A stretch of DNA of 64,000 bases. Source: Desmodus rotundus. Lineage: Eukaryota; Chordata; Mammalia; Chiroptera; Phyllostomidae. A program made the position numbers and the translations under genes. The notes under the pieces were generated by a model. It was not told where the DNA came from. It worked only from the letters and a program-made list of their open reading frames with translations, and did no database searches. Location of the stretch: NCBI RefSeq assembly GCF_022682495.2, contig NC_071391.1, positions 42,623,998-42,687,997 on the forward strand. Direction: 5' to 3'. This document shows, piece by piece, positions 10,001 to 19,150 of this stretch. Every line of letters starts with the position of its first letter. Positions within the stretch are counted from its first letter, which is position 1.

Positions 10001-11307
10001 ACATTCAGAGGCAACAGCAAGATTACAATCCAAGTTATTTCTATGAAATCCTGAGAATAATAGAAGAGGGGGTCAGGTCTGCACCCACTGAGGAAAGATA
10101 CACATTTACAAATAAATATAAAATTGACTTATCTTTGTCTTTATTCAAAAGAGCATCAGAAAAGTTTGAAGAAATGCATACAGCATTCAAAAGGGCAAAT
10201 GATCCTGTAAATTACCTGGAACGTAAGAAAGGTGATTTTTTCATGAGTTTTAAGATCTCTTGTCAAGGAGCAAGCTCGATCAAAACATTTGTTGATTTTC
10301 TGTGGCAGAAACTCACTCCTGCTATCTCTGCCACCATCTGGAATAACTTGGTTCCTAAAATTGCTGGGGACATGCGAGCTACATATCCAGCATTCAATGG
10401 TAACAGGGCTAACCTGGAAAAACACATTCTTATCTCTCTGGCAGAAAAAGAACATTTTGATGACTACTGGGAGTACCTTCATAATTCAGAATCATTCTTT
10501 AGGGTTTACATTGAAAATCGTATTAAAAGATACTGTTTAGATCAAAAAAGTAAAAAAATAAAGACTTTTTTAAAAATAAGTTTAGATGACATCAAGAATA
10601 CCATCCTTTGTGCTATTCAAGAATCCACAGCAAGAGCTAAAGATCAAAGCAGCACTGTGTCTGGTTGGTTGGACTTGTTCTGTGATCACTTGGGGAGTAA
10701 CTTGATCTTTCCACGAAAAGACTTGGTAAGCATTGAACACCAAGAGATAAAAGATTTTGAGTTTCTCAAAGAAGCCATGAGTGAAGCTTTGGATCCCGCA
10801 ATGAATATAGTAGAACAGAAGTGTTCAAATATGCCTATAAAAGAAGTGGTTCCTGAAACCCAGAGATTGCTCTCTGAACATCTCTGTGGATGCTGGAAAC
10901 AGTGTCCCTTCTGTGGAGCAACTTGCACAAACACAATCCCTTCACATGATGGAGACCATAGTGTTCCTTTCCATCGTCCTGAGGCTGTCAATGGATGCAG
11001 ATGGCATAATACCAACCACTTTTCCATTGATTACTGTACTAGTTCAGTAGCAAGTAACTGTTCCTTCATTTTGAGCGATGGTCGTAAATTCCCATTTAAG
11101 AACTATCGAATGGCAGGAGGGGAATATGCCACATGGAGCATCATCCCAGACACATCCATGCAACCATATTGGAAATGGTTTGTCTGTCACTTCAGATCCA
11201 ACCTAGAAGAAAAATATCAGAAAGAATTTACAGGTAGAGGTGAAATCCCTGATGCCTGGACAAAAATCACAAAGCAGGACGTGCTTGATGACTTGAAAAA
11301 GCAATAA
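4015..11307 (+). CDS. GVIN1: Interferon-induced very large GTPase (GVIN1/VLIG family), intact single coding exon
   Basis: This 2430-residue open frame has the family's usual length and single giant coding exon. The chosen start is ATG 4015 (CCATGG), 3 bases after a splice-acceptor AG; an in-frame GTG at 3994 lies in the pyrimidine tract and is unlikely. The VLIG-type G domain is clear: P-loop GLQSSGKS at residues 1497-1504, DTEG at 1550-1553, and HQNVG at 1620-1624 near the nucleotide-binding end. Residues 1-80 are helical and 85-140 are charged coiled coil. Residues 340-480 carry a MACPF-like pattern, and 1055-1190 look like a degenerate GTPase. Coiled coils flank the G domain (about 1245-1320 and 1810-1910), and a Cys/His cluster spans about 2291-2350. 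No signal peptide or membrane segment is seen, so the protein is probably cytosolic. Family members are interferon-induced and linked to cell-autonomous defence; that role is inferred. No frameshift or stop interrupts it. Confidence 0.95.
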   Translation: MDTTKSTLDKPLLRGNRRQDLQDMLKEVGLADEYWLPKLQEHLGVTCAQAFQHLEEKDLQELKSQARYPWEERALQKLLNLSHTNSRSELQDSQVEMVKKNQKAAEQELQEIRNLQLKRGQIQEEEVKKRDVEMKQELEIPKEHWPPPKTTLRGVLEKTPRQLNLMEGTLSHRQNLPDRDLVRWASGGLALQGIYKTNHQRGLMEKREELLSVPKEFSLWGPVQGTWIETREFTSSQTESMFTQTIEKLGFSVITSAKGAGWGFSLETGMDHNKHLESKEMEQSCSEHLYFCSTTFSYIPLASFHFPIDQVQFSKAALQELKCIEDLQGQLAGPDKLTLLRSRTETFFHRFGSHANQGPLHLGGIYWWKAVSQGFQSEQLAEVKQQAAEALNGYIRGSYSGFGITVAGGVEVSSSHAKTAAQSTTFQNLQTKVQLSVAQTGGPPEANDFSQWKAGLVASNQTWCVIDRGLQLVPIWDIILSSHRSDFKDPLQIANLMKVSYTALTGLPAQVQGGEELLSVGKEAQVFLEEVKYWEVSNPEEQLQKLINFMQILSQKTKSYDSWVNICLRDWGLQNFLVNTFNSCKKSSIYKTKFVKSQLRSLLDPHIYKVNDFPQDHSIMQWIFQSESEQEHINITQFSELIKILEETQNDLMEVKAKSEPTEIVEEAQRKATCEVSLSLGSFLNHLQEIEQTDTQVLLRSIAAGAGYHVVNSTFQYFLGCDELDFLLKEMQTAQDKYQELKNICPYRAQAFLVLTGLTATAGVTAVSPEEKTERLALIRHHIGQSLSKEVVQVLSKSGVNHDWENLEKELRSLIDGNYEATTSLLKMDEVRKSLKNIFHEKKQTHEACDNENSRCEVIEHMAFLELLRRLGLEQYYPKKMSRDNFHLIHKTSVYNTQPSSEKELPFYFLQKLLVLDYELRYQVFREDGNTQNQVYPSASNQENEAFDPYEDILEDSGTPTNPLATNHRPHIHPMDIQMAILHCADDFARQYILSKLSICQFALPLLIPNPCNSQIEFSLWSLSQIRKSWQEARESPKREKINYKNKQMCCVSTPIVSFIRVGNNLSASKSQIMNCLLSKRKHDVFFHRHCRGSTKDCLLMGGVVEVCWFCPGGEDDDRFDNCLTFANLHGDAKEHKKQLTFLQEVSSLIVILMSTSDDNKENKKTVYELSQSPNPLICLLDNKEKTMVSNPGKKVIIGIRNINEAELTEELVTTIKRLLKLSNTALSLEGCTPYARKQRFLIDEDQQECKKAKEKAEEVMTLLKELEIYQVKEKFLPLQGHLWHLWCKKDKELYHLREKGNRSIEQHKSEVDIEKQRIRRQQLTKAFPLNDLMRIVLEILQNHSETQTKQYFLQWLSVFLDSLTAGHLEKLNEKKRSLWSQIKTEEQNAPKSNSLNSLQNEIEVTSKEISDCTLGIEQLLREVSQIYEALEETSPTKDTLYLCLPQIAADLLISGVPIELMDGDTSYVPLKWVAALFDKVSEKLGNKRLFVLSILGLQSSGKSTLLNALFGLQFTVSAGRCTRGAYMQLLKVDEIFIEEFGFDFVLVVDTEGLRAPELSNKSKNHDNELATFVIGLGNLTLINIFGENPSEMQDILQIVVQAFMRMKPVKISPSCLFVHQNVGELTAKDQTMEGRRQLEQRLDEMTAIAAELEQCSDVTRFTDVIKFDINTHVYYFAHLWDGNPPMAPPNPRYSHNVQELKSKIFKMAQQESRQRILKISDVKFRVQDLWRALVNENFIFSFRNTREVMAMSKLETMYNNWTWDLRSHVLDLQNQLINQITNGKIQTITSSTLAIPVAEKYKAIKQELEKYFNEDPDNEILIQWKAYFESKLIILKEALILEAKSKAEEHISFKKNQEILDNKKSGYEKELLERSQKLALTLKGKELSEEKLHEKFNQLWKKWVYDLSLILPPVTEPKIVSDSQSIFLEYFKMETDIVKILRENDEKIFQINYDEHIKMSKKFKVFTRDLEVYDKDSISRTTDHILSRFNKTINNIQRQQQDYNPSYFYEILRIIEEGVRSAPTEERYTFTNKYKIDLSLSLFKRASEKFEEMHTAFKRANDPVNYLERKKGDFFMSFKISCQGASSIKTFVDFLWQKLTPAISATIWNNLVPKIAGDMRATYPAFNGNRANLEKHILISLAEKEHFDDYWEYLHNSESFFRVYIENRIKRYCLDQKSKKIKTFLKISLDDIKNTILCAIQESTARAKDQSSTVSGWLDLFCDHLGSNLIFPRKDLVSIEHQEIKDFEFLKEAMSEALDPAMNIVEQKCSNMPIKEVVPETQRLLSEHLCGCWKQCPFCGATCTNTIPSHDGDHSVPFHRPEAVNGCRWHNTNHFSIDYCTSSVASNCSFILSDGRKFPFKNYRMAGGEYATWSIIPDTSMQPYWKWFVCHFRSNLEEKYQKEFTGRGEIPDAWTKITKQDVLDDLKKQ

Positions 11308-11440
11308 TACTCAAAGACCACAAAAGAGTACCAAAATTTGATCAAAAGTCCCCAAACACAAACAATTCTAAAATACCTTTTTCTCACAATGACAACCTTC
11401 ATTATTTACATTTTTCAAATAAAACATTTACAAATAAGTC
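11308..11440 (+). terminator. Short 3' UTR and poly(A) signal of the GVIN gene
   Basis: A canonical AATAAA lies at 11418-11423, about 110 bp after the TAA stop. The region is AT-rich and unique up to this point. No stronger signal lies closer to the stop. Confidence 0.6.
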
Positions 11441-11847
11441 AACTAATATTTCAACAGTTTGAGATTTTCTGTGAAAGGTCTTCATTTTTTGTCTCAGTTT
11501 TCTTCTGATTGAAAAACAAATTACTAAAATATGTGAATATTACTACAAAAATCAAATAATATCCACTAAAAATATGTATTTAATATTTTAAGCTATTACT
11601 CAAAATGTTTTGTATTTTAAAATATATAATATAAAATCTTAGAGGGAGTAATTTTCTTTTTGTGTGTGTGCTATTTTTTATTGTATTTTTCCATTACCAT
11701 TTATCCCTCCTTTACCCTGTTCTGCAATAAATTCATTTTCATAGAGGGAAATCAAAATCATTGCAGATTGCTACAAACTTTTTTAGATTAGCTGTATGGA
11801 TATTTTAAATCAATATACAATTCCTGACTGGAAGGTACAAATTGTCT
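11441..11847. other. AT-rich intergenic sequence, nothing recognised
   Basis: Low-complexity AT-rich DNA following the GVIN poly(A) signal. A short stretch near 11655-11710 (TTTTTATTGTATTTTTCCATTACC) has the look of an antisense LINE 3' end but is too short to assign. Confidence 0.4.
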
Positions 11848-12066
11848 TTATTTTTTTCTTTTTTGTTAAGATTTTGCTTATTTATTTTTAGAGGGAAGGG
11901 AAGGGAGGGAAAAATGGAAAGAAACATCAAGGTGTGGTTGCTTTTGAGTGCTCCCAGCTGGGGACCTGGCCCACAACCCAAGCATGTGCACTGACTGAGA
12001 ATCGAACCGGTGACCCTTTGGTTAGCAGGCCGGTGTTCAATCCACTGAGACACACCAACCAGGGCT
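11848..12066 (-). mobile_element. VES-type tRNA-derived SINE
   Basis: Read on the minus strand it gives the bat VES order: CCCTGGTTGGTGTGTCTCAG head, a B-box-like GGTTCGATTCTC, then ATGCTTGGGTTG, a purine-poor CCCTTCCCT run and an A-rich tail at the low-coordinate end. It lies about 540 bp past the GVIN stop. Confidence 0.9.
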
Positions 12067-12482
12067 GCCTTTAATTTTTAATTGTACTTTTCTCACCTCT
12101 TAAATTGTGACAAAAAGTTACAAATCATTGAATGGAAAAATATTCATTGAAAGATGATTCCCAAGCATAGTAAAAATTTAGACATATTTTTTTCTGGGAA
12201 AGAATAACACAGACTTGAACAAATTAAATCCTGTATCAATTCAGGAAACACTATTAAGCAAATATAGAAAATAGAAATAAAATAACTTTTTCTCATTGAA
12301 CCATCACCCTGTTCCTCCCTGTCATTTTCACAGTTTCCTCTGCATGCTTAAAAAATGGTTCATAAAAGCTTAGGTATTTGAAGCCTGGTATTCATACAGG
12401 TTTAAGGACTGGCTTTTGGAACAAGATTTATGAGCTGAGAAAAGGGCTATTTTAATAAAGGCTGTGAACAAGTTCAGATTTG

Positions 12483-12686
12483 GTTTTTTAAAGATTTTAT
12501 TTATTTATTTTTAGAGAGAGGGGAAGGGAAGGAGAGAGAGAGAAACATCAATGTGTGGTTGCCTCTCACGCACCCCCAACTGGGGACCTGGCCCTCAATC
12601 TAGGCATGTGTCCTGACTGGGAATTGAACCAGTGAGCCTTTCTGTTGCAGGCCAGCACTCAACCCACTGAGCCGCACCAGCCAGAG
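12483..12686 (-). mobile_element. VES-type SINE with target-site duplication
   Basis: Minus-strand VES copy with its poly(A) as TTTTTTAAAGATTTTATTTA at the low end and the tRNA-like head at the high end. It is flanked by a 14-bp direct repeat, CAAGTTCAGATTTG (12469-12482) and CAAGGTCAGATTTG (12689-12702), with one mismatch, which is the expected retroposition signature. Confidence 0.92.
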
Positions 12687-12702
12687 CACAAGGTCAGATT
12701 TG

Positions 12703-13853
12703 ATTACACCATGAATGATTTTTAAAACTATTTCTTAAATAATGAACTATCACAAATATATAGTTTTTAGGTTCTGTATTTCAATAAGAAATTCTCTTTC
12801 TGTATTTAACTGCAAGGAAATGCTTATCTCCAAAACAGGCACCCTTGAGACTTTTCACACTATTTAAGCCATAGGAGTATGATCAGAAGAAAAATGAAAA
12901 ACTCTCTAAAGCCATCCAAGAACCTGAGAGAAAAAAGAAAATCACCCTTCTGCAAACCTACATGTCCTGAAACAATGCGTTATGCTAGATTCTCAAAGCT
13001 GACGAGTTAAAGGAGTCCTGATACAGAGAACAGAATTCCTTCATGTTGGACGTTAGAGCATCCATTGGCTTCCATTTACAGGAACACTCTCTAGCCCTCC
13101 ATATCCAGTGAAAACAGACAATCCAGAGAACAGCAATCTAAAACTTGGATCTTCAGAACTGGGTGAAAGTGCTGATTCTGTTATCTCTGTACCCCCAAAG
13201 AGCTTCAAGCATACTCTCAGTTTGAGGTCTAATGACCCATGCCTCCAGAAGAAATCCTAGCATAGATAATTTATAAAGGTAACAGGTGTTCTTCAACAAT
13301 ACGTTTCCCTTTTGTTCTCCAGAGTGTAGTCTCAGTAAGGGTTGGAAGTACCTCCTGATATGATCATATTTAAATAGTGACAGAAGCAGAACCCCTGCAA
13401 GCATGGTGCCTTTCACATTACTGCATCCTTGAAAACTGCTGTGTTCAGTTAACATTTCCTAATGCTTCTTGTTTTTGTTTAATGAATCCTTAAAGGCCTT
13501 TAACTAAGAAGTGTCGTATATCATATATTACCTTTGATTTTTCAACCTAAAATTGTTGTGTATAAATAAAAAAGATTTTTTGACACAGTCTTTGGCATTT
13601 AAGCATTGTGATTATGATTATTAAATGAGGCTCTGAGGCTGTACTCAAGGGATAAAAAACTGCAAAAAGTATATTGGGATAGAGAAAAGGTGACTATGTA
13701 GAAACGGGGTTTTCTGCAATAGTAGTGGAGAGAGTAAAGCTGCCATCGAGGTGGGATCAGGATATGGGGATTACAGTGTCATTAGACTGGAGTCACTGAG
13801 GAGGGTCCCTAAGGACCAGTGAAGCAGGAGGGAATGGAGTCAGGAAAGATAAG
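12703..13853. other. Intergenic DNA, no recognised feature
   Basis: Unique-looking sequence without a supportable coding frame. Short AATAAA-like strings occur (near 13565), but there is no exon structure to attach them to. Confidence 0.4.
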
Positions 13854-13865
13854 AATCACATGATT

Positions 13866-13922
13866 GGGAGGGCACTAAACAGTAATGGGAAAAAATACAA
13901 TAAAGATTAAATTTTTTTTAAA
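13866..13922 (+). mobile_element. 57-bp poly(A)-tailed micro-insertion
   Basis: A short segment starting GGGAGGGCACTAAACAG and ending in an AT-rich tail (AATAAAG then A/T runs) is bracketed by a perfect 12-bp direct repeat, AATCACATGATT, at 13854-13865 and 13923-13934. This is the signature of a severely 5'-truncated LINE-type insertion. Its 3' sequence does not match the L1 tails elsewhere in the window, so the source family is unknown. Confidence 0.65.
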
Positions 13923-14248
13923 AATCACATGATTATCAAAAGTAGAAGACACTGAGCTCAGGAATAGTCCACAGCATTAGAAGTACCATAGTTGTAAGGT
14001 TAGTAGACCTAAGGCTCACATAGTAAGTGAAATGGGTCTTCATTAAGGGTTACTGAAAGACAGAAACATAGAATCTTAGAAACTGTGGGTCAGCACATTA
14101 GTAGACTAAGGGTATTTCCAGAGTAAGTTAAGCAAGAAATCCCAAGTGCTGTGGGACAGCAGGGAACACAAAGCCTTTGGGAATTGGTAAGGAGGGTGAT
14201 AGATTCTAATACCACATCAAACAACATTAGTAAAATGTAAGTTTCTTT

Positions 14249-14477
14249 TTTTCTTTTTTATAAGGTTTTATTTATTTTCAGAGAGAGGGAGGACAAGGGA
14301 CAGAAAAGGAGAGGGAGAGAAACATGTGTGAAAGAAATATAGATTGGTTGCCTCTTGCACGCCCCCAACTGAGGACCTGGCCCAAAACCCAGGCATGTGC
14401 CCTGACTAGGAATCAAACTGGTGACCTTTCAGTTCACAGGCTGGTGCTCAATCCATTGAGCCACACCAGCCAGGGCC
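14249..14477 (-). mobile_element. VES-type SINE
   Basis: Minus-strand copy. T-rich tail at 14249-14275, then ACATGTG..., GGTTGCCTCTTGCACG, CCAGGCATGTGCCCTGACTA, and the head ending GCCACACCAGCCAGGGCC. Imperfect flanking repeats TAAGTTTCTT and TAACTTTCTT suggest the duplicated target. Confidence 0.9.
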
Positions 14478-14494
14478 ATAACTTTCTTAAATTA

Positions 14495-15097
14495 AAATGA
14501 AAATTTGCATCTCTCTGATGGCTAGTGATGCTGAGCATCTTTTCATTTGTCTCTGGGCCCTCTGTATGTCTTTCTTGGAGAAGTGTCTGTTCAAGTCCTC
14601 TGCCCATTTTTTAATTGGGTTGTTTGTCTTCCTGGAGTGGAGTCGTGTGAGTTCTTTATATATTTTGGAGATCAGGCCCTTGTCTGAGGTATCATTGGCA
14701 AATATGTTTTCCCATACTGTTGGTTCTCTTTGCAACAGCATGGATGGAACTGGAGAGCATTATGTTAAGTGAAATAAGCCAGACGGTGAGGGACAAATAC
14801 CATATGATCTCACCTTTAACTGGAACATAATAAATAGAAGAGAAAAGGAAACAAAATATAACCAGAGACATTGAAGTTAAGAACAATCTAACAATGGGCA
14901 GGGGGGAGTGGGGAGGGGACAGTGAGGAGAGGGGATTACAGGAACTACTTTAAAGGACACATGGACCAAATCAAGGGGGAGAGTGGAGGTGGGGGAGGGA
15001 GGGGGGTTCGGCTGGGGTGCGGTGGAGGGATGGGGAGAAAAGGCACACAACTGTAATTGAATAACAATAAAAAAATTTTTTTAAATGAAAATTTGCA
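14495..15097 (+). mobile_element. 5'-inverted (twin-primed) L1 3' end with 15-bp TSD
   Basis: Positions 14505 to about 14730 are antisense to the end of L1 ORF2 (parallel to 25795-26010), and from about 14731 the sequence is sense L1 3' end (parallel to 26425 onward). The piece in between is missing. The 3' part has the G-rich L1 3' UTR and an A-rich tail. A perfect 15-bp target duplication, AAATGAAAATTTGCA, lies at 14495-14509 and 15083-15097. Confidence 0.93.
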
Positions 15098-15171
15098 CTA
15101 GAATATTCTCAAGTAGGTCTCTCTCTCAGAGGAAAAGGATAGAAATGTGACAAAGTCTAGGAAATGGGGTT

Positions 15172-15540
15172 TGTTATGGACTAAATGTTTGTGCCCTGGA
15201 AAGTCATATGTTGAAGCCCTAATTCGCAGGGTGATCTAGAGAGGGGGACCTTGAGAGATAATCGGAGTGAGATGAGTCCATGAGGATGGGGCCTTCATGA
15301 TGGGGTCAGAGCCCTTACAACAAGAGATATCAGAGATCTTTCTCTCTTTCCACTTGTGTGAACCAAGGAAAGAAAATGGCAAACAGCAAGAATGCGGCCA
15401 GATAGAGAGCCCACACCAGGAATGGAATCAACCAGAATCTTGATCTTAGATGCTCAGAACTATGAGAAATAAATTTCTGTTCTTTAAGACAGCCAGTCTA
15501 TGGTTTTATGTTATGGCAGCCTGAGCTGATTATGACATGT
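15172..15540 (+). mobile_element. MaLR (MLT1-like) solo LTR
   Basis: Starts TGTTATGGACTAAATGTTTG and continues with CATATGTTGAAGCCCTAA. It includes CTCAGAACTATGAGAAATAAATTTCTG, CAGTCTATGGTTTTATG and TTATGGCAGCCTGAGC, the recognisable ERVL-MaLR LTR order. It is about 370 bp, near the usual length. No MaLR internal region is seen beside it. Confidence 0.82.
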
Positions 15541-16045
15541 CATGAATAAAACTTGACCCCTTTAATTTTTGGCATGCCCTTCCTTTGGACTATAGGAAAA
15601 GACATATAAAACATACCATCTTTTCTGCCTTCCCTCAAAATTGTTAATTCTGTTTAATCATTCCAAACCTTCACTGAGGTCTGAAAAAGCCATTCAGCCC
15701 TTTATGCTACTCGCACTGTGGTGAATGAGCGGACAAGGCAGTGAAGGAATGTATCTGTATTATCATTGAAATTGCCATGATATTTACTAAAACTACTATC
15801 TTTGTAGTTGTACCAGTAGCCTGTGAGACCTTGGCCATGTAATGTAACTTCTCTGTGCTCAAGTGCCCTATTTGTATCATGGTGCATTTCTCATGCTGTT
15901 GTTGGGGAAAATCAATGAATTGCTATGTGGAAAGCACTTAGGACAGTGCCATACACTGAGTACACTGTGTTCTCTAAGTTATTAGAATGTTACACTGTTT
16001 CTCCCAAGTTCTGTGTTCCTTTGCTTTTGAGTAACATCTTATTAG
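15541..16045. other. Intergenic DNA, no recognised feature
   Basis: No coding frame or clear repeat was recognised here. Confidence 0.35.
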
Positions 16046-17046
16046 AACCACATTGATAGGTTGACATATTCTCTTCTGGCCTTCACTTGCAGAAATATTC
16101 AACACAATTATTTTGGGAAATTACAGTTGAGAACATAGTAAATTCTTAGAACTAAGACAGGCTAGTAAGCCAGGACAAGCAGAATGGAGAAGGTGACAGA
16201 GACAGTTAAACAGCCAAGCAGTTTACAGCCATCTAGCAAATTTAAAAATGTTATCTTCTGAAACCAAGAACACTTAAGAGTAAATGGTTTACACTTGCCC
16301 CAACAATAGGGTAAATAGCTTAAATCACCCTACTCAGGTAGATAGATAGCAGAAATCTGATTAGTGCCATTTGCCAACCACACCCAAGGGCAGATGATGT
16401 TAAGGGAATAAATCTCATTTTAGCACATCAGCACAAAGCTGATGAATATTCTATTGAGATCCTCCCTTAAGACCTCCCTTAAACACACAGCCTTTAAAAC
16501 CCTCAAAATGAAGGTCCCAGCACCCCCGAACCTTTCCCTTCTTCCTCTTCTTCTCCCAGAGGCATACATCTCGTAAACTCTGAAGGACCCCACACGGCTT
16601 GCAACGAGGGGAGCAATGGGCAGCAATGGCTAACCCCAGGCTAAACCACTGAACCTGTTTTCAAGACCCCCTTTTCTCTGACTTCCCATTAGCCAAAGCA
16701 CCTCCACCTAGGCTAATTTCTTTCCTATAACATTTTCGGAGAGATCAAGAAGCCTCGCCTATGCTTTCTCCTGTTGCTTCTTCCTCCCTAGCCCTTGCTT
16801 GTTTCAAAATCCCCAGCTTTAATAAACATACTCTCAAAATCACCTCACTCAAATTGTGAAATCTTTCCTGTACAAAGATGAGAACCCTCACACTACCATA
16901 CAGTTTTAGGCAGACCCACGAAGGGCCAGGTCCTCTTCGCAGTAACAGAACCACATTGGTAGGCTGAGATAGTCTCATATGGGCTTCACTTGCAGAAATA
17001 TTCAACAAGGAGTTTTTGGAGAATCCCATTAGAGAACATAGGACTT
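16046..17046 (+). repeat. LTR-like block between ~95-bp diverged direct repeats
   Basis: AGAACCACATTGATAGGTTG (16046) and AGAACCACATTGGTAGGCTG (about 16950) start two roughly 95-bp direct copies, both containing CTTCACTTGCAGAAATATTC and GAGAACATAG, at roughly 80% identity by eye. Between them is about 800 bp with LTR-like traits: a polypyrimidine-rich middle, CTTTAAAACCC, then AATAAACATACTCTC and a pyrimidine-rich end. It could be an old LTR inside a local tandem duplication. I cannot name its family. Confidence 0.5.
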
Positions 17047-19136
17047 TCTTAATAAATGTGATTTTAACTTATAGTTCAAAATGCACCTCAAGGTATTAAT
17101 GTCCTTTGGTACTTTATCAGTAATTACAACTATTTTAAACAGTAATCAACCTAAGACATAGAGAAGTCACTGTCACAATTCTTTAGCAGTATGAAAATAA
17201 TGTCTTACGTTCATCAGAAGTAACCCTGGGACATAGATTACATACCAAGGACTAATTAGAAAAGTTATACCAATAAAAATTAAAAAGGGGAAGCAAGAAG
17301 AGGGAAGTAATTTAAAGTGAGGGAATAAATTTGTAGATATATATCCAGGTTTGAGAGTTGGGGAATGCCAGCTTGCCGTTATGATGAAGAACAAAAATTC
17401 AGAAGTTAGACTGCTTGCTTTTGAATAGACCCTTCACCATTTACTAGCAGTATGTCCTCAGATTGTTGTAGGTGGGAAAATTAGGCTCTTCCGCCAGATC
17501 ACCAGATCAAGGAAGGCATTCCAAAGGCCCACACAGAGGAGGCTGTGGTGTGGCATGGTTTAGTTGTATGGAAATAGAAACTGCCCCTGGGCTTCTAATG
17601 TCCCATCTTCCTCTGTCTCTCCATGGAAATAGCCCAACCTTGTCCTTGGCAAGGCCAAAGCAAAAGCCAGGGTCCAAAGTTTCTGCTTCATATTAAAGCT
17701 TAGTTCTTCAGAGCTCACATCACCTTGCAGTGGGCCATGGTAGCTGCAAGACCCACATGGATGCATGCTCCCATGCAGGAGAGTACACAAACGTATAGGA
17801 TGAGTGCATTACCAGGTGGACAAGAGAGAACTTCTCTTTTTCCCTTGGGATTATATTAGCTTGGACTTGGAAGAGACCTGGTACTTTTTCAAAAGAACCG
17901 ATCAACTTCCCAAGCCTTCTTGGGTTTTGAATGGGTTTACCTCCTGACAAATCGCTTTCATCCCCACGCTAGACTGACAGGCCTCTTTGGTCAAACACCT
18001 GACTTTGCACCATTTTCAGTGCTACTGCACCTGTCTTTGCCTTCTCCTGCCCCTACCTGTCAATCTGGTATGAGAGCAAGGAAGAGAGGAGTGTTAATAT
18101 TCTGGACAGAGCACAAAGCTGTAATATCCTGGAGTATGAAGCTGCTGCTTCCTGGTGAAGCAAACATGTTCCTGCATCCTATTATTTTTAGGATCAATGT
18201 TTAGTTCCCCTTGTCCCCCATTCCTAGCTAAATACCAATGGTAAAAAAAAAATGAGTTACTCAATGTGCCTGTTTCATTTTTTTACCTCTATAAAATGTC
18301 ATTTCATGGAAGTGTGACGATTACTTGAGATAATACATATTGCTGGCACAGAGTATGTGTTCCAATATGTTAGATGGTGGGAGTAGTGATGCAGGGTGGT
18401 ATCAACCTGATATCAGGGTGGTTTCCTGTCACATCCCAAGAAAGGATTCAAGAGCATGACACAAAAATTTATCAAAGCACAGTACGTTCATTAAGGTAGT
18501 AGTACACACTGGAGAAGTGAGAGCAGGTGATCTCGAAGAACCAGATGCCCTGATGGGGTCAGGATGGAAGGGTATTATTAAATGGGGACAGGGAAGGGGA
18601 ATAGGATGGTCCTGGGCTTCTGCCACTGATGAGGTGACTGTTGATGTGGCTCATCCTTGTCCGTCCCTTTTAGATTGCATTTTTTTTGGTTCCTCTCAAT
18701 TATAGGAAACAGGGGAGAAGGAATCAGGGAAAGAGGTGTCAGTGAGGGTCACATCAACAATATTCTAGCCAATATGGAGAAGGGGAAAGGTAGAGCTTAG
18801 GGCCTTTTTGTCCTATTCTAACACTCTTGCCTCACTAGTAGTTATGAGGAGGAAGAGGAGTAGCAGCAACAGCAAGAGCAGAAAAAGTCACGTTGATAGA
18901 AGAAATTTTAGGAATTATTAATGTTATTGTTATTACCATGTCATTATATTGAAATGTAAGTGTGACTGAACCTTATCTCAACTGATAGTTCCTGAAAAAG
19001 AGAGTCCAAGTCCAGGTCATCTCCATAGGCTCAGCATTTAGAATGCAATTTACTACCAGTGGGGGGGGGGGGGTAATGTGTACTGACAGGGAAAGTATAT
19101 GAAAGTGGTGATAGTTGGAAAGATACTTAAAACATC
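17047..19136. other. Intergenic DNA with a poly(G) run
   Basis: No coding frame or identifiable repeat was recognised. A 13-base G run lies at about 19060-19073 and a GGAGGAAGAGGAGTAGCAGC low-complexity patch near 18846. Open frames here lack any recognisable domain. Confidence 0.35.
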
Positions 19137-19150
19137 AAAGAAATGAGGAA

